DNA of 64,000 nt. Origin: Tricholoma matsutake. Its lineage: Eukaryota > Basidiomycota > Agaricomycetes > Agaricales > Tricholomataceae. Location of the stretch: assembly GCA_026075535.2 (NCBI GenBank), contig AP026538.1:9858001-9922000 (forward strand), in the 5' to 3' direction. Under the pieces are notes generated by a model. That model did not search any database and had not been told where the DNA came from. It was given only the letters and a program-made list of their open reading frames with translations. The position numbers were made by a program, and so were the translations under genes. This document shows positions 36,045 to 48,569 of the stretch, one piece after another. The first letter of the stretch is position 1. Each line of letters opens with the position of its first letter.

Positions 36045-38841
36045 TGGATACACCAATGCAAACTTAATACCAGCAGCGTGGTGGATTAGGCTTCCTTGAA
36101 GAGGTTGATCAGAAATCTAGCCTTACTTAGTATTATGTATATTGTCGGAGGAGGGCCCTACAGATGGCTGGAGGAGGGGTTAGCAGAAGCCATACTGCAT
36201 GCGTGCGTAGAAGCTGACAATTGGTTTTTTATCTTTATTTATTTAACAATAGTAGGGGACCACCAGCAAGGGGGTGGTTAAAGCAGAAGCGCCAAAGGCC
36301 CAAAGTGCCATCCTCAACAGCCCCCAGGGCCCAAACAGCAGCATTGGGGATGTGTTTCTTCTTCACACCTTTTTTGATGCTCGATGAATGATAAGATGGG
36401 AAAAAAAGAAAAAAAAGAAAAATTCATGCCTTGAGGCATTCCCACTGAAAGCGAGTTCTGCCACAACGTCAAGAAAAGAATGTGATTGTTCATGAGTCTT
36501 CCATTTCTAGTTTACCGACTGCCAATGAACCTACAACCTGTGTGGCCCCATGAGCCATGAGCGAGTTCTGAAAGCAAAGCAAAGCACTTAGTGTCATATA
36601 TATATATTGCTTGGGCAGAGTCAGATCAACGAACGGTGGAGGAATCACCTGAAGACTCAGGAAAGGTGCGCAGGAACACCGGAGAATCATAAAATTGAAA
36701 AAAAAAAAAAAACTGCAGGTACATACATAAAATAGCTGCCGGCGTCTGGTTTCAGAGAGCTAGTTCTGATTATCTAGCTGCATTCCCACATGTTAGATAG
36801 AAGGATCAAAGGCCACGATGTATATAGGGTTGACAAACTGCAGACTGACTCTCTGCCATTTTATTTCTACTCACTCACTCGATTTGCACTGTGACCCCCT
36901 CCATCCCCTCCGACCTCCCTCCGACCTCCCTCTGACCCCTCCAACCCCTCACTTGATCTTAGCTCCCACCTTCCTCACGTCCCTTCCCTTCCCTATCACC
37001 TCTTTTAGCATTCTCATGGTCCATATTGCCTTGATCCTCATTTCCATCTCTGTTGCCTTCAGAACTTACTCAAGAGATGTGGTTTATCTTTTTTGGGGGG
37101 AGTTTATTGGAATCGGTCCAAGGTGTCTTTGATGGCGCATATATAGATAGATCCTGATCCTGATGTGCATGTTTTACCATACCCAGGATTTTTTTTAAGA
37201 GAGCACAGGGGTCAGACAGAAACAGAAACAATGTTTTGTTGGGTCTCTCGCTGGTGGGTGGTGAAACGGCAAACATACTCGTGGTTTACCGGAATGTAGA
37301 ATAAGTAATGTTGTATCCCACATGCACGGCCTGTGAGATGTATTGAGATATACTGACAAGGCATTTTGAGAAAGTCAAACCTGTTGCAGGTAATTTTTGG
37401 GAAGTAGGCTCTGGATCCTTGGCCCATTTTTATAAAGTCGGATCGACATCATCGCTGTGATGTTTATGCTTGTGAGTTGTCTCAGTTTCCTCTGGATCAA
37501 GTCTTAGTAGACAATCTAGAAGAGTCCTTAGATCCATCATATTCGACTAGTTTCCAAGGGTGATCAACTCCCTTGCATCTCTCCCACGGAAAGAGAATCT
37601 CAGTATGGGCTTCTCTCTCTTGATGCCTTGCATGACCATCTACCAACTGTTAGACTCTTAATCTCCCTCCCAAAGAGCTACGTCCTTGAAACCTCTCCAT
37701 TATCCATAATGGTGTGGCAGCAACATCCTCACTGGCTCCTCCCCCCCAAAACTATCTGACAACTTTGCTTGCTTGCTCATCGCTTTCATCTTTGGATGGG
37801 TTTATGAACTGGAGTGCAACCATTTTCTGTTATGGGCAAAATGACAGTTTGGAAGACACCTATCATTGGCCTATCTTCCCAAAAAAAGCAGGGCAAGTCC
37901 AAGTCTTAAGGAGGGGGGGGGGGGGGGGGTAAAAGGTAAAATGCGAGAAGAGAAGCAGCTGGTGTGCAGTAAGCAGCAGCAGTAGCAACACTTGTATAGT
38001 TCTGTCACCTCAAGTTCGTGATCTGTGGAATCTAAAGAGCTGCTTGGCAACTCATCTCCTTTCGACGCCATAAGGTGGCAGTAATGTCTTTCATCCCTTC
38101 AAACCCTCTGGAGAATGTTATCCCACATTTCTTGCAATATCATGTACAAGGGGAGTCCAATAACTTGACATGTTTTTAGCCTTTAGGATGACTCCGAGAA
38201 TCCAATAGGTGTTTGTTGTAAAATGATGGTTTTCTTGGAGCTTTGGAGCCTTTGGTCAAGTGCCTTGGGACCCCAAGTCTAGAAGGGCTTGTGGATGAGG
38301 GGTGGCACATAGGATTCGAAACTGTGACAAGAATTGAGGGTGGTGGAAACAAAAGAGCAACGAGTCAGCAAACGATAGAGGGTTTGGGGTGAATCTTATC
38401 AGCAATGCTCAACTGTGGAGATTCGCTCTCACTCACCAGTGGCAGAGTACAATGGGTGACGACCATCATATTCAGCACAGATAGGACATGGAAGATGACG
38501 GAAAGTACAACAGTGAGAGTAAGTTGGTAACAAATGAACAAAGCAAAGGGAGATGATACGCCATGGAGGTGATAATGAGGCAGCTCGAGAACACACAAGA
38601 ACATGGACATTGGTGGACTGGATCTGCCAAAATGGATGAGGATGAGATGTACAAGCCATGGACTGAAGACTCTTTCAAGATGGGCTATAGTGTAACTGTG
38701 GAAGGCATGGGTTATGACCAGGCAACTGCTTCAACATTTGATCAAGCTTATCTTGAAGTAAGTCTACGTCGTGTCAAGTATTCACAAAAACACTATATAA
38801 TTACAAACAAAAAATCACATTGCAAGATTATTTCATTGGTA
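36045..38841. other. Intergenic, no gene recognised
   Basis: No domain found. Open frames here (for example 36818-37132, with a Leu/Pro-rich reading) have no motif. There is a run of 17 G at 37913-37929. The segment 38331-38452 resembles both ends of CRN intron 2 (see findings). An unrecognised gene fragment may lie at 37440-37720. Confidence 0.4.
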
Positions 38842-41800
38842 TCAGCTATCAATCTCATTTATTTTTCGCTTGTGGGTGAGAGCATCCTCCAATGGTGCAA
38901 GGACATTCCTAGCCTCATCCTCTGAGATGAAGTGGGCTTTGAATGTGTCCAGATTTATTGATGCTAGTGCAATGTTTGGGCCAAGTGCATCAATAGCCTG
39001 TCTGACAGAGATGGCCCTTAAATTCAGGTTGGGAGGCAGTGGGTAACCACCAACAAAGCGGAGGACGCAATATTTTTCTGTGGCATCGATGAGTTTCTGA
39101 CGTTGATGCAATGGCTGTCACAAGATTGTTAATGGACTGAGGTCAGTGACAAAGCTAACTAACACACCGTCTGTTTAAACCAGTGGACTCGATTCAGGGA
39201 AGTGAGAGCTTCGGTAATTGTTCCTGCGTCGAGAGATTCTTTGTTACCACCTGTGTAGGACTTCAATTGGCCCATCACAAGGATGTTCCTGGATGCGATG
39301 GTCAAATTTGACAGAGGTGAACTGCACCGTATGATGACATCCAGGCCAAAGAGGTGAGTAGTGATAAGTACTGCTGGAGTGACAGCCGGGTTTTCAAGCC
39401 AGCGTATGACCTCTTCGATATTGGCTGCATAATGCACTACACCAAGACCTGGGTTCTGTGGAGCTCCTCCTAGAACATCCACAGCTACATCAATCCCATC
39501 GAGGCGCCCAATGATCTGGACCATGTTATTTGCCCAAACAGGCGGGTTGTGAAAGTTGAAAATCGTGCTGAGGGGGACTGGGTAGCGCAGCATTCGAAGC
39601 AGGTACAAAACGACCAGCTCCTCGTAACCATCTCCACGTGAAGCTTGCAAAGCAAGTCGTGATCGGATATTTGCCTCCAGATTGCCATGGTCTAGAGTCT
39701 GGAGCCACTTCATCAGTGACAGAAATGCAAGTGGTTCAACTATTTGACCCTCGTGGTGGTTGCAGAGACGAGCTATCCCATACTCGACAAGTCGGGTGGT
39801 AACGGGTCCAAATGTCAGAGATTTCCCCTTGGTCAAGTGAGATTGCACAATCTGCGCTGCTTCTTGAAGCGCGGTCGAATCTGCCATATGTCAAAAGGAG
39901 GAATCTCAAGCTGAAGGACAAGCCTACCTAACTTGAGTCTATCCCACTCAAAACTCGTCACTTGGACTTCAAAGTGAAGTTCAGGCTCAGACGAAGTAAA
40001 GGGATCACCGGTATCGCCCGGGAGACAAGTGGTGTGTTCTTTGATATATTCATTCAGCAATCTGTGTGGCGATTCCAGCCCATTCGTCAAGAATAATTCC
40101 AGAAAGGATACGGAGAAGCGATATCTGCTCTCAGTCAGACTGGCTCAGTAGAAAAGAAAGATGTCGACTCACCGACCCAGAAGATATTCCCGGATCCGCA
40201 TTTGCAGGCGATACCCAGAAGGGGTTTCCAAAATGGAAGCAGGGATGTAGCGTTCGAGAAATGGCTTCAGTTTCGGCCAGGTGTCGAACATCCCAAGCCG
40301 GTGGGCCAGTATAACCGCTCCACGTTTTGACACTCCGGAGGCCATAGCTTCCTCTAGCTCTGCCAGCAACAGACCTGTACCTGACACCACTAGTGTCATC
40401 AGCGATTGGGTGATGACCTTAACTATTTCGCAGACAATTGATCGATATACTTTGTCGCTGGTAGATGATATGAAGGAACGGGGATATAATCTGGTGGCCC
40501 GCTGTGCTTCGTCCAGCATAACACTAAAGTGTGATTGTGACAAATATTTTTCACGAATGCCAGTAAGACGTTCAATCAATGTGACGAGAGCTTCATTCGA
40601 AGCGCGACGAAGACACTTCTTGATGATGTGAACAAATGGATGCAAGATTCCACCGCGGTATAGTTGGTCGGACAACTGGAACAACAACCAAATGCGCTTA
40701 TGCTTCTCTTGCAATTTCCCGTCGACCATGATAGCGAGCTGTAGGAACAACTGGAAAATCACTACCCTCGCAGCCAGGACTTTCCGGAGCTGCTTAGAAG
40801 CAATCAGACTGTTGACATCATTTTGACGAACCCGTTGCCCAGAAGGGAGGTCACTAAGGTCGGACATCCATTCCCGATAGTCAGCGATACCCTCCAAGGC
40901 GTCTTGCAAATCTCGGATGCCGACGCCATTGGCATCCGGAATTGCAACAAGGTAGAATCCCCAGTATTTCGTGAGGCCTTCCATTATGCGCCGGGTTTTG
41001 CCCGATCCGGATGTGTTGCAAATGCACCTGCAGTCCGTGGTGAGAAGGGTTCAAAGCACAATTAATAAATACATACAGGCGTTCACCATGTCCAAACAAC
41101 TCCTCGATTTCATTACCACCACACACGTCGAGATTGTGAAGTAAAAGACTTGGGTTGCCATTGCGATAAGATGGTATTCGAAGGTTTGTAAGATATTCGC
41201 GGTTGCTCGGCGTAACGTAGTTCGGAGGAACCCAGGTGGGTGGCTCAGGATTTTTCAGAAATGTCTCAATCACCTCACAAAGCGATTTGAGCTCTTTCTC
41301 GATCTCTTTGTCGATTGCCTCGATATCAAACATGTGTTCTTTCGGTGTGATGTTCCTTTTCCGGTCCGCAACTGTGCGGTCTTACCGTGGGGCGCGGGTG
41401 GAAACAAAAGAGCAACGAATCAATAAACGAGACAGGTTGTTGGTAAAACCAGGGAAAGCAGTGGTGAGACATGGAAATGCGAGGACATTGTAATTTGGCG
41501 GTGTGAGGAGCCGGCCCAGACCGGCAACGAGACCCATTTGACATACGTGAGGAAGGTGGGAAGGAGGGACGAAGAAATAATAGCATCGAGCGATCAGGGA
41601 GGAACGTTGGAAATTTGCAAATGTGGAGAGGGGATGAGTGATAGGTGGACGGATCATAGAGAGATGGCGAGAGAAGGAGGGAATGCGCGAAGGGAGAGAT
41701 GGTTCAGAACGGCGAGCGAATTCGTGTTCGGTTTGTTAGGCACAAGAGATGGAATCGATATGTACGAGTTCATCGAGACGGCGGCAGGTATTGAGGAGAA

Positions 41801-42596
41801 CAAGGTAATGTTGACGAACAAGAACACCGCGGAGTCGAAGTCATTACGCATGGAGTAAAGGGGGAATGGTTTCATCGCCCATGGGAAAAACAACGCGGTC
41901 GTGAGGGCAATTGGAACGGTAAGTGGTTTTGAGCAAGAAACGATCAGCAGTGTTCAGCCATGGAAAAGCACCCTCACTCACCAGTATCCGGTTTCCGTAC
42001 AATAATATGTAAACGATCGAGGGGAGGTTGGTCTGGGAAGACGGTTAAGACGCTGTCCGCAGATTCTAATTCTTCCCCGGATTCCCTAGCAGATGCGACA
42101 CGTCCGTGCAGAGTCTGTTTCGGTTTCGCATTGATAGAATCCCCCTCTTTGGGCTGGAAAGATGACAAGTGAGCCATATCATCCGAGATCGCAACTCTTC
42201 GATAGCACGCACCTTCCAGAGTACTAGGCTGTGGGCACCAACGCCAGCTAATGAATCATCTTTTCGTTCCTCTTGGATTTTCTTCTTCAGGTAGCCTACC
42301 GTGAACTTAGGATTGCGCCACAATGACCCTTCGATATCAATTGGAAACACCTCGGTTTCGCCATCGATAACGCAAGAAAGCCAAAGATCGTCATCACCGA
42401 GATTCATAGCGGCCTCCGCTTGGTCAGATGTGGACTTAGGAAAGGGGGCCCCGCTTGCTGTGGAGTGCGGGGAAAGGGTGTTGGCGTCCTTGGCTGGAGG
42501 CTGTGTTGGGTTTGCTGATGCGTTATCGCCTTTTCTTGCCCGATGGAGAAAGCTACCCTTTGCGGTATCAACGACACGAGCGACCTTCTTCACCAT
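38842..42596 (-). CDS. Crinkler-type (CRN) protein: ubiquitin-like head, P-loop ATPase, nuclease-like tail
   Basis: Seven exons join in phase on the minus strand: 42596-42213, 42153-41982, 41371-41077, 41027-40173, 40124-39928, 39880-39168, 39114-38842, giving 962 aa. Introns are 47-59 nt except intron 2 (610 nt). Residues ~1-65 are basic and Ser/Thr/Pro-rich. ~67-185 is a CRN N-terminal ubiquitin-like domain (DDLWLSCVIDGETEVFP, GAHSLVLWK, DRLHIIVRK). A P-loop NTPase follows, with Walker A NTSGSGKT (288-295), Walker B VMLDEAQ (~453-459) and a TLVVSGTG strand (~495-502). The C-terminus has E722, D815 (GLDVII) and Q839-L-K841 (MGQLKSY), which fits a PD-(D/E)XK-type nuclease. CRN proteins of this NTPase-nuclease build are known in oomycetes and fungi as effectors or intergenomic-conflict proteins; whether this one is secreted is open, since no classical signal peptide is seen. 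The frame is intact amid decayed elements, which suggests recent function. Confidence 0.88.
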
Positions 42597-42989
42597 GAGA
42601 GGATGTTGTTGAGAAATGAGAGCGCGAAAGACTTAGGTGAAGGCCAGGCAACGGAGTAGGGCTGATAGGAACAAAGGTGAATAGACCCCATCACGTGAAC
42701 ACTCATCGGTACTGGGCGCACGCCGCACGGACCCACTACATCTTATCTTATCGTACACCACAGATGCTGCTTGGGTAGACACCACAGTCATGTGGTGTGC
42801 ATAGGATGACAATGATAGGGAGATATGGGATGCGTTGGACATGGGCTGTTGGGATGACAGCGATGACAGGGATAGCCCAACAGGATTGTCATCCCCTGCT
42901 CACTTACAACACAACATGTGGTCACCATTTTTAGTAGACCCACCTCTCTCGCTTTTAGGTGATTTAATATTCTAATCATTTAATATTAA

Positions 42990-43330
42990 TAGGGTTGTTC
43001 ACAGTAAACATTTTCGGGCCATTTTCGGCTCATTTTGTGTTTCATTTTCAATCTCATTTTTCAAAAACAGAGTTCAGAATGAGACCTGAATAACCAGCCC
43101 GGCTTGGCCTGAGGCGGCTTTGGCCTGCTGAAATCCTGGGCCGAGCCAAAGCCACCACTCATGGCTTGGCTTTGGCCTGACCCGGCCCAAGCTGCGGCTT
43201 TTGGTGCACAAATATATTTTGAAGAGTGCAGGGGCTGGCAGCATACTAGCATAGGAAGTGGGTGTTGTAGGGATCCTAGCACTCGCGAGGAACCATTATT
43301 ATAATCTGCTATAACTAATTGTCTCATAAA
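42990..43330. mobile_element. MITE fragments (TAGGGTTGTTCACAG and GGCTTGGCC types)
   Basis: 42990 starts TAGGGTTGTTCACAGTAA and continues with CATTTTCGGGCCATTTTC, like the MITE at 3013-3408. After about 85 bp the sequence switches to a stretch with CCCGGCTTGGCC, GGCTTTGGCC and their complements (about 43092-43200), as seen at the ends of other hAT-type elements. No complete pair of ends or target duplication was found. Confidence 0.45.
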
Positions 43331-43333
43331 TCA

Positions 43334-43690
43334 CTATATCGAAAGAACATGGCTGCATGTTCCCCTCATATGAGAATGGGTTAGAATCAATAAAAGCGCT
43401 ATATTAAAAGAACATGGTGGTGCATTCCTCTCGTCTCATCAGATCAAAGATCTGCGATGAAAACGAGTTGGAATCAGTCCAAAGTTCAGCCTTAACAATG
43501 CACAACTCACCTGGTGGTATCACCCATCCTGCTATATCTAATATCTTCCATAAATTCACTATATTGAGAAAACGCGGTGGCGCGTTCCTCTCGTCTCATT
43601 GTATCAAAAATCTGTAATAAAAATGGGTTAGGAGCAATGCAAAGTTCAGCCTGAACGATGCAGAACTCACCTACTAGACTAGTATATTAC
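43334..43690. repeat. Degenerate tandem repeat
   Basis: The block CTATATT(A/G)(A)AAGAACATGG then GC(A/G)TTCCTCTCGTCTCAT then AAAGTTCAGCCT(T/G)AAC occurs from 43399 and again from 43559 (period 160 bp), with a partial first copy from 43334. No coding function. Confidence 0.6.
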
Positions 43691-44448
43691 CTATCTTTTT
43701 ACATCCAATTTGCTCATAAAATCACCAGATAGGTAAGCTACAATGTACCGAATAATATGGTCTATCGAACGCATACAGTGTACCGAATGATACAGGTTCA
43801 GTGGACACCGTTGAACACTCTCATAGTATGTATAACATGTACTAGTATCAAATGAATACACTTTTACAATTCTTGCTTGTGATACACTATGAGGAATGTT
43901 AATATGCAGACCAGAGATAGTGTTGGACACAGTACTCGGCAACGGCATCGGCATCGGCATCGGCATCAGCATTGGCATTGGCATTGGCATAGATATACGG
44001 CATTGGCATCAGGCTAACGGATAGATGTGCATAGGAAACTGTATGGCCTAGCTATAGGCAATGATACTGATTTTCTATGTAGTGCAGACCTACCAAACAG
44101 GATCAGCTTGCCCACCCAATTGGTGTTGGTCAATGCTGCTGATGCTGCCTAAGGAAATTTCCTGATGCCGAAGGTTATATAGTGACATGTATGATAAATG
44201 CCTCAATTAGCAATCATTCATTTGTTGTATGCAGACCTATGAAATGGGTCAGCACTGGCACTGGCAGAAAGTAAAAATTTACTGACATCAGCAGCAGCAG
44301 CAGACGCATAATACAGACCTTCATGAAATCAGTGATTGGCATCAGAATTGAGCACAGCACTGGCACCGGGATTAGGGATTGGGCAGAAAACATTTGGTGT
44401 TCCAACAATTATTACTACATGATATAGAATATGTGAAATAAATGAGCA
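43691..44448. other. Non-coding, with GGCATC/GGCATT hexamer tract
   Basis: No gene. A hexamer tract (GGCATC, then GGCATT) runs from about 43936 to 43992, with further GGCATT units near 44010. Related hexamers recur across the KDZ locus up to 51360. Confidence 0.5.
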
Positions 44449-46029
44449 TCATCCATCATCCATAGTGTCCATATCATCAGAGCCATGCAACCAAGTGTCA
44501 TCAACATAATCAAAGTCTGCATGAGTATAGATGGGCAGGGTGATGTGAGAAGGAGTGGGGTGCTCTATCTGGGAGGTGCTGGGGGACTCATCACCAAAAC
44601 TGTCAGAGTTGGCACCAGCATCATTGGCATCGGCATTGGATTCACCCCGACATCCAGTAGAATCTGTCTCTGATGATGAGAGAAAAACATCGGCCGCATC
44701 AGACGCAGTGGCAAAAGCTGATAGGGGATTTGAGGGTGGAGATGAAGAGGTAGAATCATCGAGGTAGAAGTCAGCAGCATCAATGCCGGTTGGGGAACCC
44801 ATAGGGGCAGATGATGAATCAGAGCCATATGCCATGGCTGCCTGAAGGGCGGTTTGCTGATCAGCATCATTTGCTACACCATCTTCACCTTGCCAAACCA
44901 TGAGTGCCTCAGCATTGGCAGTGGCAGCGGGGATGGCATCGGTAGTGGGGACGGAGACAGCATCGGAATTGGCATCAGCAGCAGAGAGATCAGCAGCGGA
45001 GAGATCGGCATCAGCAATGGGGACTGAAGCAATGGGAGCGGGGACAGGAACAATGGGAGCGGTCCCAGCATTGGACACATCGGATTCAGCATCTGAAAAA
45101 TATAGGCCAGCATCGTGACCAGTAACCGTGGGTGGTCAACTGTAGGCAGAGACAACTGTTGGGAGACTTGGTGCATCTGACCACTCCTTCTTTTGCTGTG
45201 CACCATCAGGTAGAGACCCTGCATACCCAGAATGCTGTGCCTTTCCCTTGCCCTTGGTTGCCTGATTGATTGCTAAAACCTCATTCTCTGCAATATCAAC
45301 GCCCCAGGTCCACTTGTAGGAGGTTGGGGGAAGGGCCTTCAGGCACTCCAGTTCAGCCTGTGCATGTGCAGATACCAGTTCTGATTGTCTTCTCATGGCC
45401 GACTGTCTCCCAGCGTGTCCACGGTTGTTTTTTGATGCCGCTGCCGCTGCCGGTGCCATTGTTAACTTACGTGGTTTGGACTGAAGCTCCTTGAGCAGGG
45501 CTAGCTCATGAAGCCATTGGAACCCTGCTGATTGCCTGACATTCGCATTCATCACAGCCTCTGCTGATGATTCACAGCCATCTATGAAGTCCCGCATCCC
45601 GCGTGCTTCATTGAACAAATCCCCAATGAGAGCCTGCAGGTTGATGCAAGATCGGCAGTTGGCTCGGCCATCGGCAGCATTGTCTGCTGGCTGGCTATCA
45701 GTGAGCGGTGAGCTGGTGATCACAGGGGCAGGGATATACTGCCGATAGCTATCGAGGCACTTATCGAGGGTGTCACTGGCAAAGATTTGCCCTGGTGCCA
45801 GTTCACTATTGTGGCTCCACCAATCACATACATATGAATCCACCACATGGCTAGGACCATCGCTGGCAACACCATCATCCAATGAGGCCAAGAGAGACGG
45901 ATGGAATCCAAGGGGTAGGTGGTCCAAATTCACATCGGCAAGACTGTCGGCCAAGGACCGAAGAAGGATCAGCACATCCATCATAAGGCCGATGGAGGTG
46001 CCGATGCCGATCCAAGACATGACATACAT
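44449..46029 (-). pseudogene. Unrecognised gene beside KDZ locus 2 (one internal TGA)
   Basis: A single minus-strand frame runs 46029-44449 (526 aa) with one TGA (45138-45136) between SAYS and PPTVTG. Features: LRSLADSLADVNLDH, a Cys pair in GRANCRSCINLQAL, EARGMRDFIDGCESSAEA, a basic Ala-rich stretch (KLTMAPAAAAASKNNRGH), YKWTWGVDIAENEV, then an acidic Ala/Asp/Ser-rich second half (repeated ADA/ADLSAAD words) built partly from GGCATC-type hexamers. Not recognised. It is in the same orientation as the KDZ transposase upstream (46332-48569), so it may be part of that element. The TGA may reflect CGA or TGG decay. Confidence 0.45.
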
Positions 46030-46331
46030 CTGTCATACTTGTCAGTGATGTATACTTACTTCCTTTAGGAAAGATCTCAACATACAAGCTCGGCATAGAG
46101 AATTTTTTGCATCCAATGTTGTTTTACAAAGTTTGCCTGGTCTAACTCCAACAAAACTTGACGGAATCAGGACTCTGCATACCAAATGATCTCTTGTGTC
46201 CGCATTTGGAGTTGCCCTTTCAGGCCTGATTGCAAAGAAAAAGGGTTGAAGATTGAGAGACTTTTCTTCAACATGGTGGTGGTTGGTGATCAAGATAATC
46301 ATGTTTACATAATACATGTGGCCCTTTTCAG

Positions 46332-48569
46332 TCACAGAGGGGAGATATAATCGGCATTTGTTGATCTAAATGCATTGTCAGCCCTCAATGCTAATTCATA
46401 CCATGAAGCGTGCTGGCAATTAGCATAGGCTAGCAGACCAGGAAGGGTATTCTCGGACTGTGAGGCTGACTGCCACCATTGGCTGTGATAGATGAAATAC
46501 TGCACAGTCCACTGCATTTCATATGTGACCAGTAGAAATTCCTCCCTCCATCGATTCCTGTGAGCCTGTGAACAAAGCCAATGTACTCGCCTGACTATGA
46601 AAATTGTTAGTACAATGAATATGGATGGCTACAAAATATATTTACATTCCCAGAATTGGCCAGCATCGGCAATGGCATCAGGAATGGGAATGGCATCGGC
46701 ATCGGCCATGAGACCAGTATGAATGTGGGAATTATGCCAAATCCAGGACAGACAAACAGAGGTGGAACCAGGTACATTCAGATTCAAAATAGCTGTGCTG
46801 GCATTGAGGTCATCCTTGGATAACTGCTGAAACATACTCAATGTGTCATCATCACAATCCAGTGCCAGCATTTGGCTATGGCAATGGTTATACATTCAGG
46901 CATGCAAGCTAATTTTGTTAACCAACTCGTGGACAACAGCTCATGACCGTGTGCAAACTCTCTTTTGTGGTGCCGCTCGAATGATGTGTGAATATTGAAA
47001 TGATTTGTTGGCAATGAGCTCCCGCAGCTGGTGCAGCAGTTGGTTTGCCTGGATCTTGTGGAGGTTAATCTCTACATCTGCAAGATTGCCATTAGAGGGG
47101 AGGTATACTTGTTGCTCCTCAACTGGAATAGCATGTGTGTGGGCTGGGAGATCTGACAGGCCTGATGCCACAGCACTGTCATCATCCAGGTCACTGGGGG
47201 TATCAAATTCCCCTTCATTATCATGGGTGATCCATGAGGGAGCAATGTCATGATCGGCAATGTTGGCAGCATTTTGTAACTGCGTTAAGGTTACCATGTG
47301 AGATGTGAGAGCTTCTCTCTCCCGTTCAACAGCTTGCATGTCAGAAATGTGAGGTGATTTACCAAGTCGACGGACTTTGTCTTCAGTGTTCCCCCTGACA
47401 CTGGCAGGTAACCATCGCTAAGTGATGTATTCCATTTGTATGGACCACATGAATATAACTGTTGTTCAGGGCATCAGCAGTTGGGACGGCATTGGCAGGA
47501 GGTACGGCATTGGCAGGAGGTACGGCATCAGCAGGAGGTACAGCATCAGCAGGAGGTATGGCATTGGCAGTTTGATTAGGATTAGGCAAATATGGTTGAA
47601 ACCCATGGAGGTCATCATTGGCATGCTCAACTTCAGATTCGTCATTGCCATCAAAGAAGTCTTGGAAACCGTTCTCAACATCAATATTCCCCTTCCCTTG
47701 ACGCCAAAGGGCATCAAGGTGATTAAAAAATGCTGAGTCGGCCCCAGTTTCATCTTTGGCCCAGTCGTCAGCCTGAGACTCATTATAGGTGTTCGAGGTT
47801 GAGTCAGGTGAAGAGGGCCAGTGCTGTTGCTGATCGTTTGCCTGCCAATTGGCCGACTCTTGCTCTGCTTCATCCTTCACATCTTCAAATGTCTCCAGAT
47901 ATTTCAATTGGAAGTTCAGAGCATTGCAAATCGGCTGATCCATCTGGTGCTGGACTAAAATGTATGTGCCAACCTCCCACAGCTCAGCCCGGCGGAAGTG
48001 CGTGCCAGTCCAGCATTCAATGCGATGGAAGGGATTTTGCCTGTGGGTTACACGCATGCATGTGCGGCAAAGCATGCTTCCCAGTGAACAATCAACACAT
48101 CGCCAAATTGTCCGTTTATTGAATGGACAGTGGTTGCAAACTTGTTTGTCAACTGACCATGCCTGCCGAGCGAGGGATGCTTGCAGCAATTCATCTACTC
48201 ATCCCACAAACTCCAGTACATAGTCTCGCTGTCTCTATTATTTGTATATGAGCCTCGCTCCATAAGCAATCAGTGTCAGAAACTAACCATGCTGATGTGT
48301 GGCCGAGTTGGCTCGGCGGCCACCTGAGGTTCTTGCATGTCCCATTCTGGAGCAACATTGGGATTATCGTGTATAACAGAATTTGATTGACCCGGTTCTG
48401 CCACTGCAGTCAGGGGGACCTTGATGCGCTTTGTTTTTGGTCCATGTTTCATGTTGACCTCAACTTCTACATGTGTAACAGTATCGACTGCATTGTCATT
48501 GTCCTCATGCAGGGGGGCATTCTTCTTTGATCTTCTCTTTCACTTGTAAGGAACTCTTGTTAGGCTCAT
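46332..48569 (-). pseudogene. KDZ transposase 2 (Cys-cluster type), catalytic core missing
   Basis: Exon 1 (48569-48288) starts MSLTRVPYK* and a basic head. A 53-nt intron follows. Exon 2 from 48234 gives RQRDYVLEFVG*VDELL, then a clear Cys cluster: CNHCPFNKRTIWRCVDC, MLCRTCMRVTHRQNPFH, IECWTGTHFRRAELWEVG and VVHTNGIHHLAMVTCQCQ. Reading then passes within a few codons (47383/47339) into the C-terminal helical part: MQAVEREREALTSHM, LRELIANKSFQYSHIIRAAP, STAILNLNVPGST, LSWIWHN, MQWTVQYFIYHSQWW, ending at 46332. The several-hundred-residue catalytic domain usual between these parts is absent. TGA codons replace probable Arg. An insertion of ADAVPPA-type repeats (47460-47570) expands the region before the last Cys pair. 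This type differs from the KDZ protein at 25791-29461. Confidence 0.8.

Noticed and set aside
24693..36052. Target-site duplication of the KDZ element
   Set aside because: The 8-mers outside the inverted ends (acagtcaa and tggataca) do not match, so I do not claim one.
36818..37132. 104-codon Leu/Pro-rich open frame
   Set aside because: It runs through a CCTCCGACC-type simple repeat and has no recognisable domain.
43334..43690. Possible CRISPR-like array
   Set aside because: Only two to three degenerate units with a 160-bp period, no short spacers, and a eukaryotic context.
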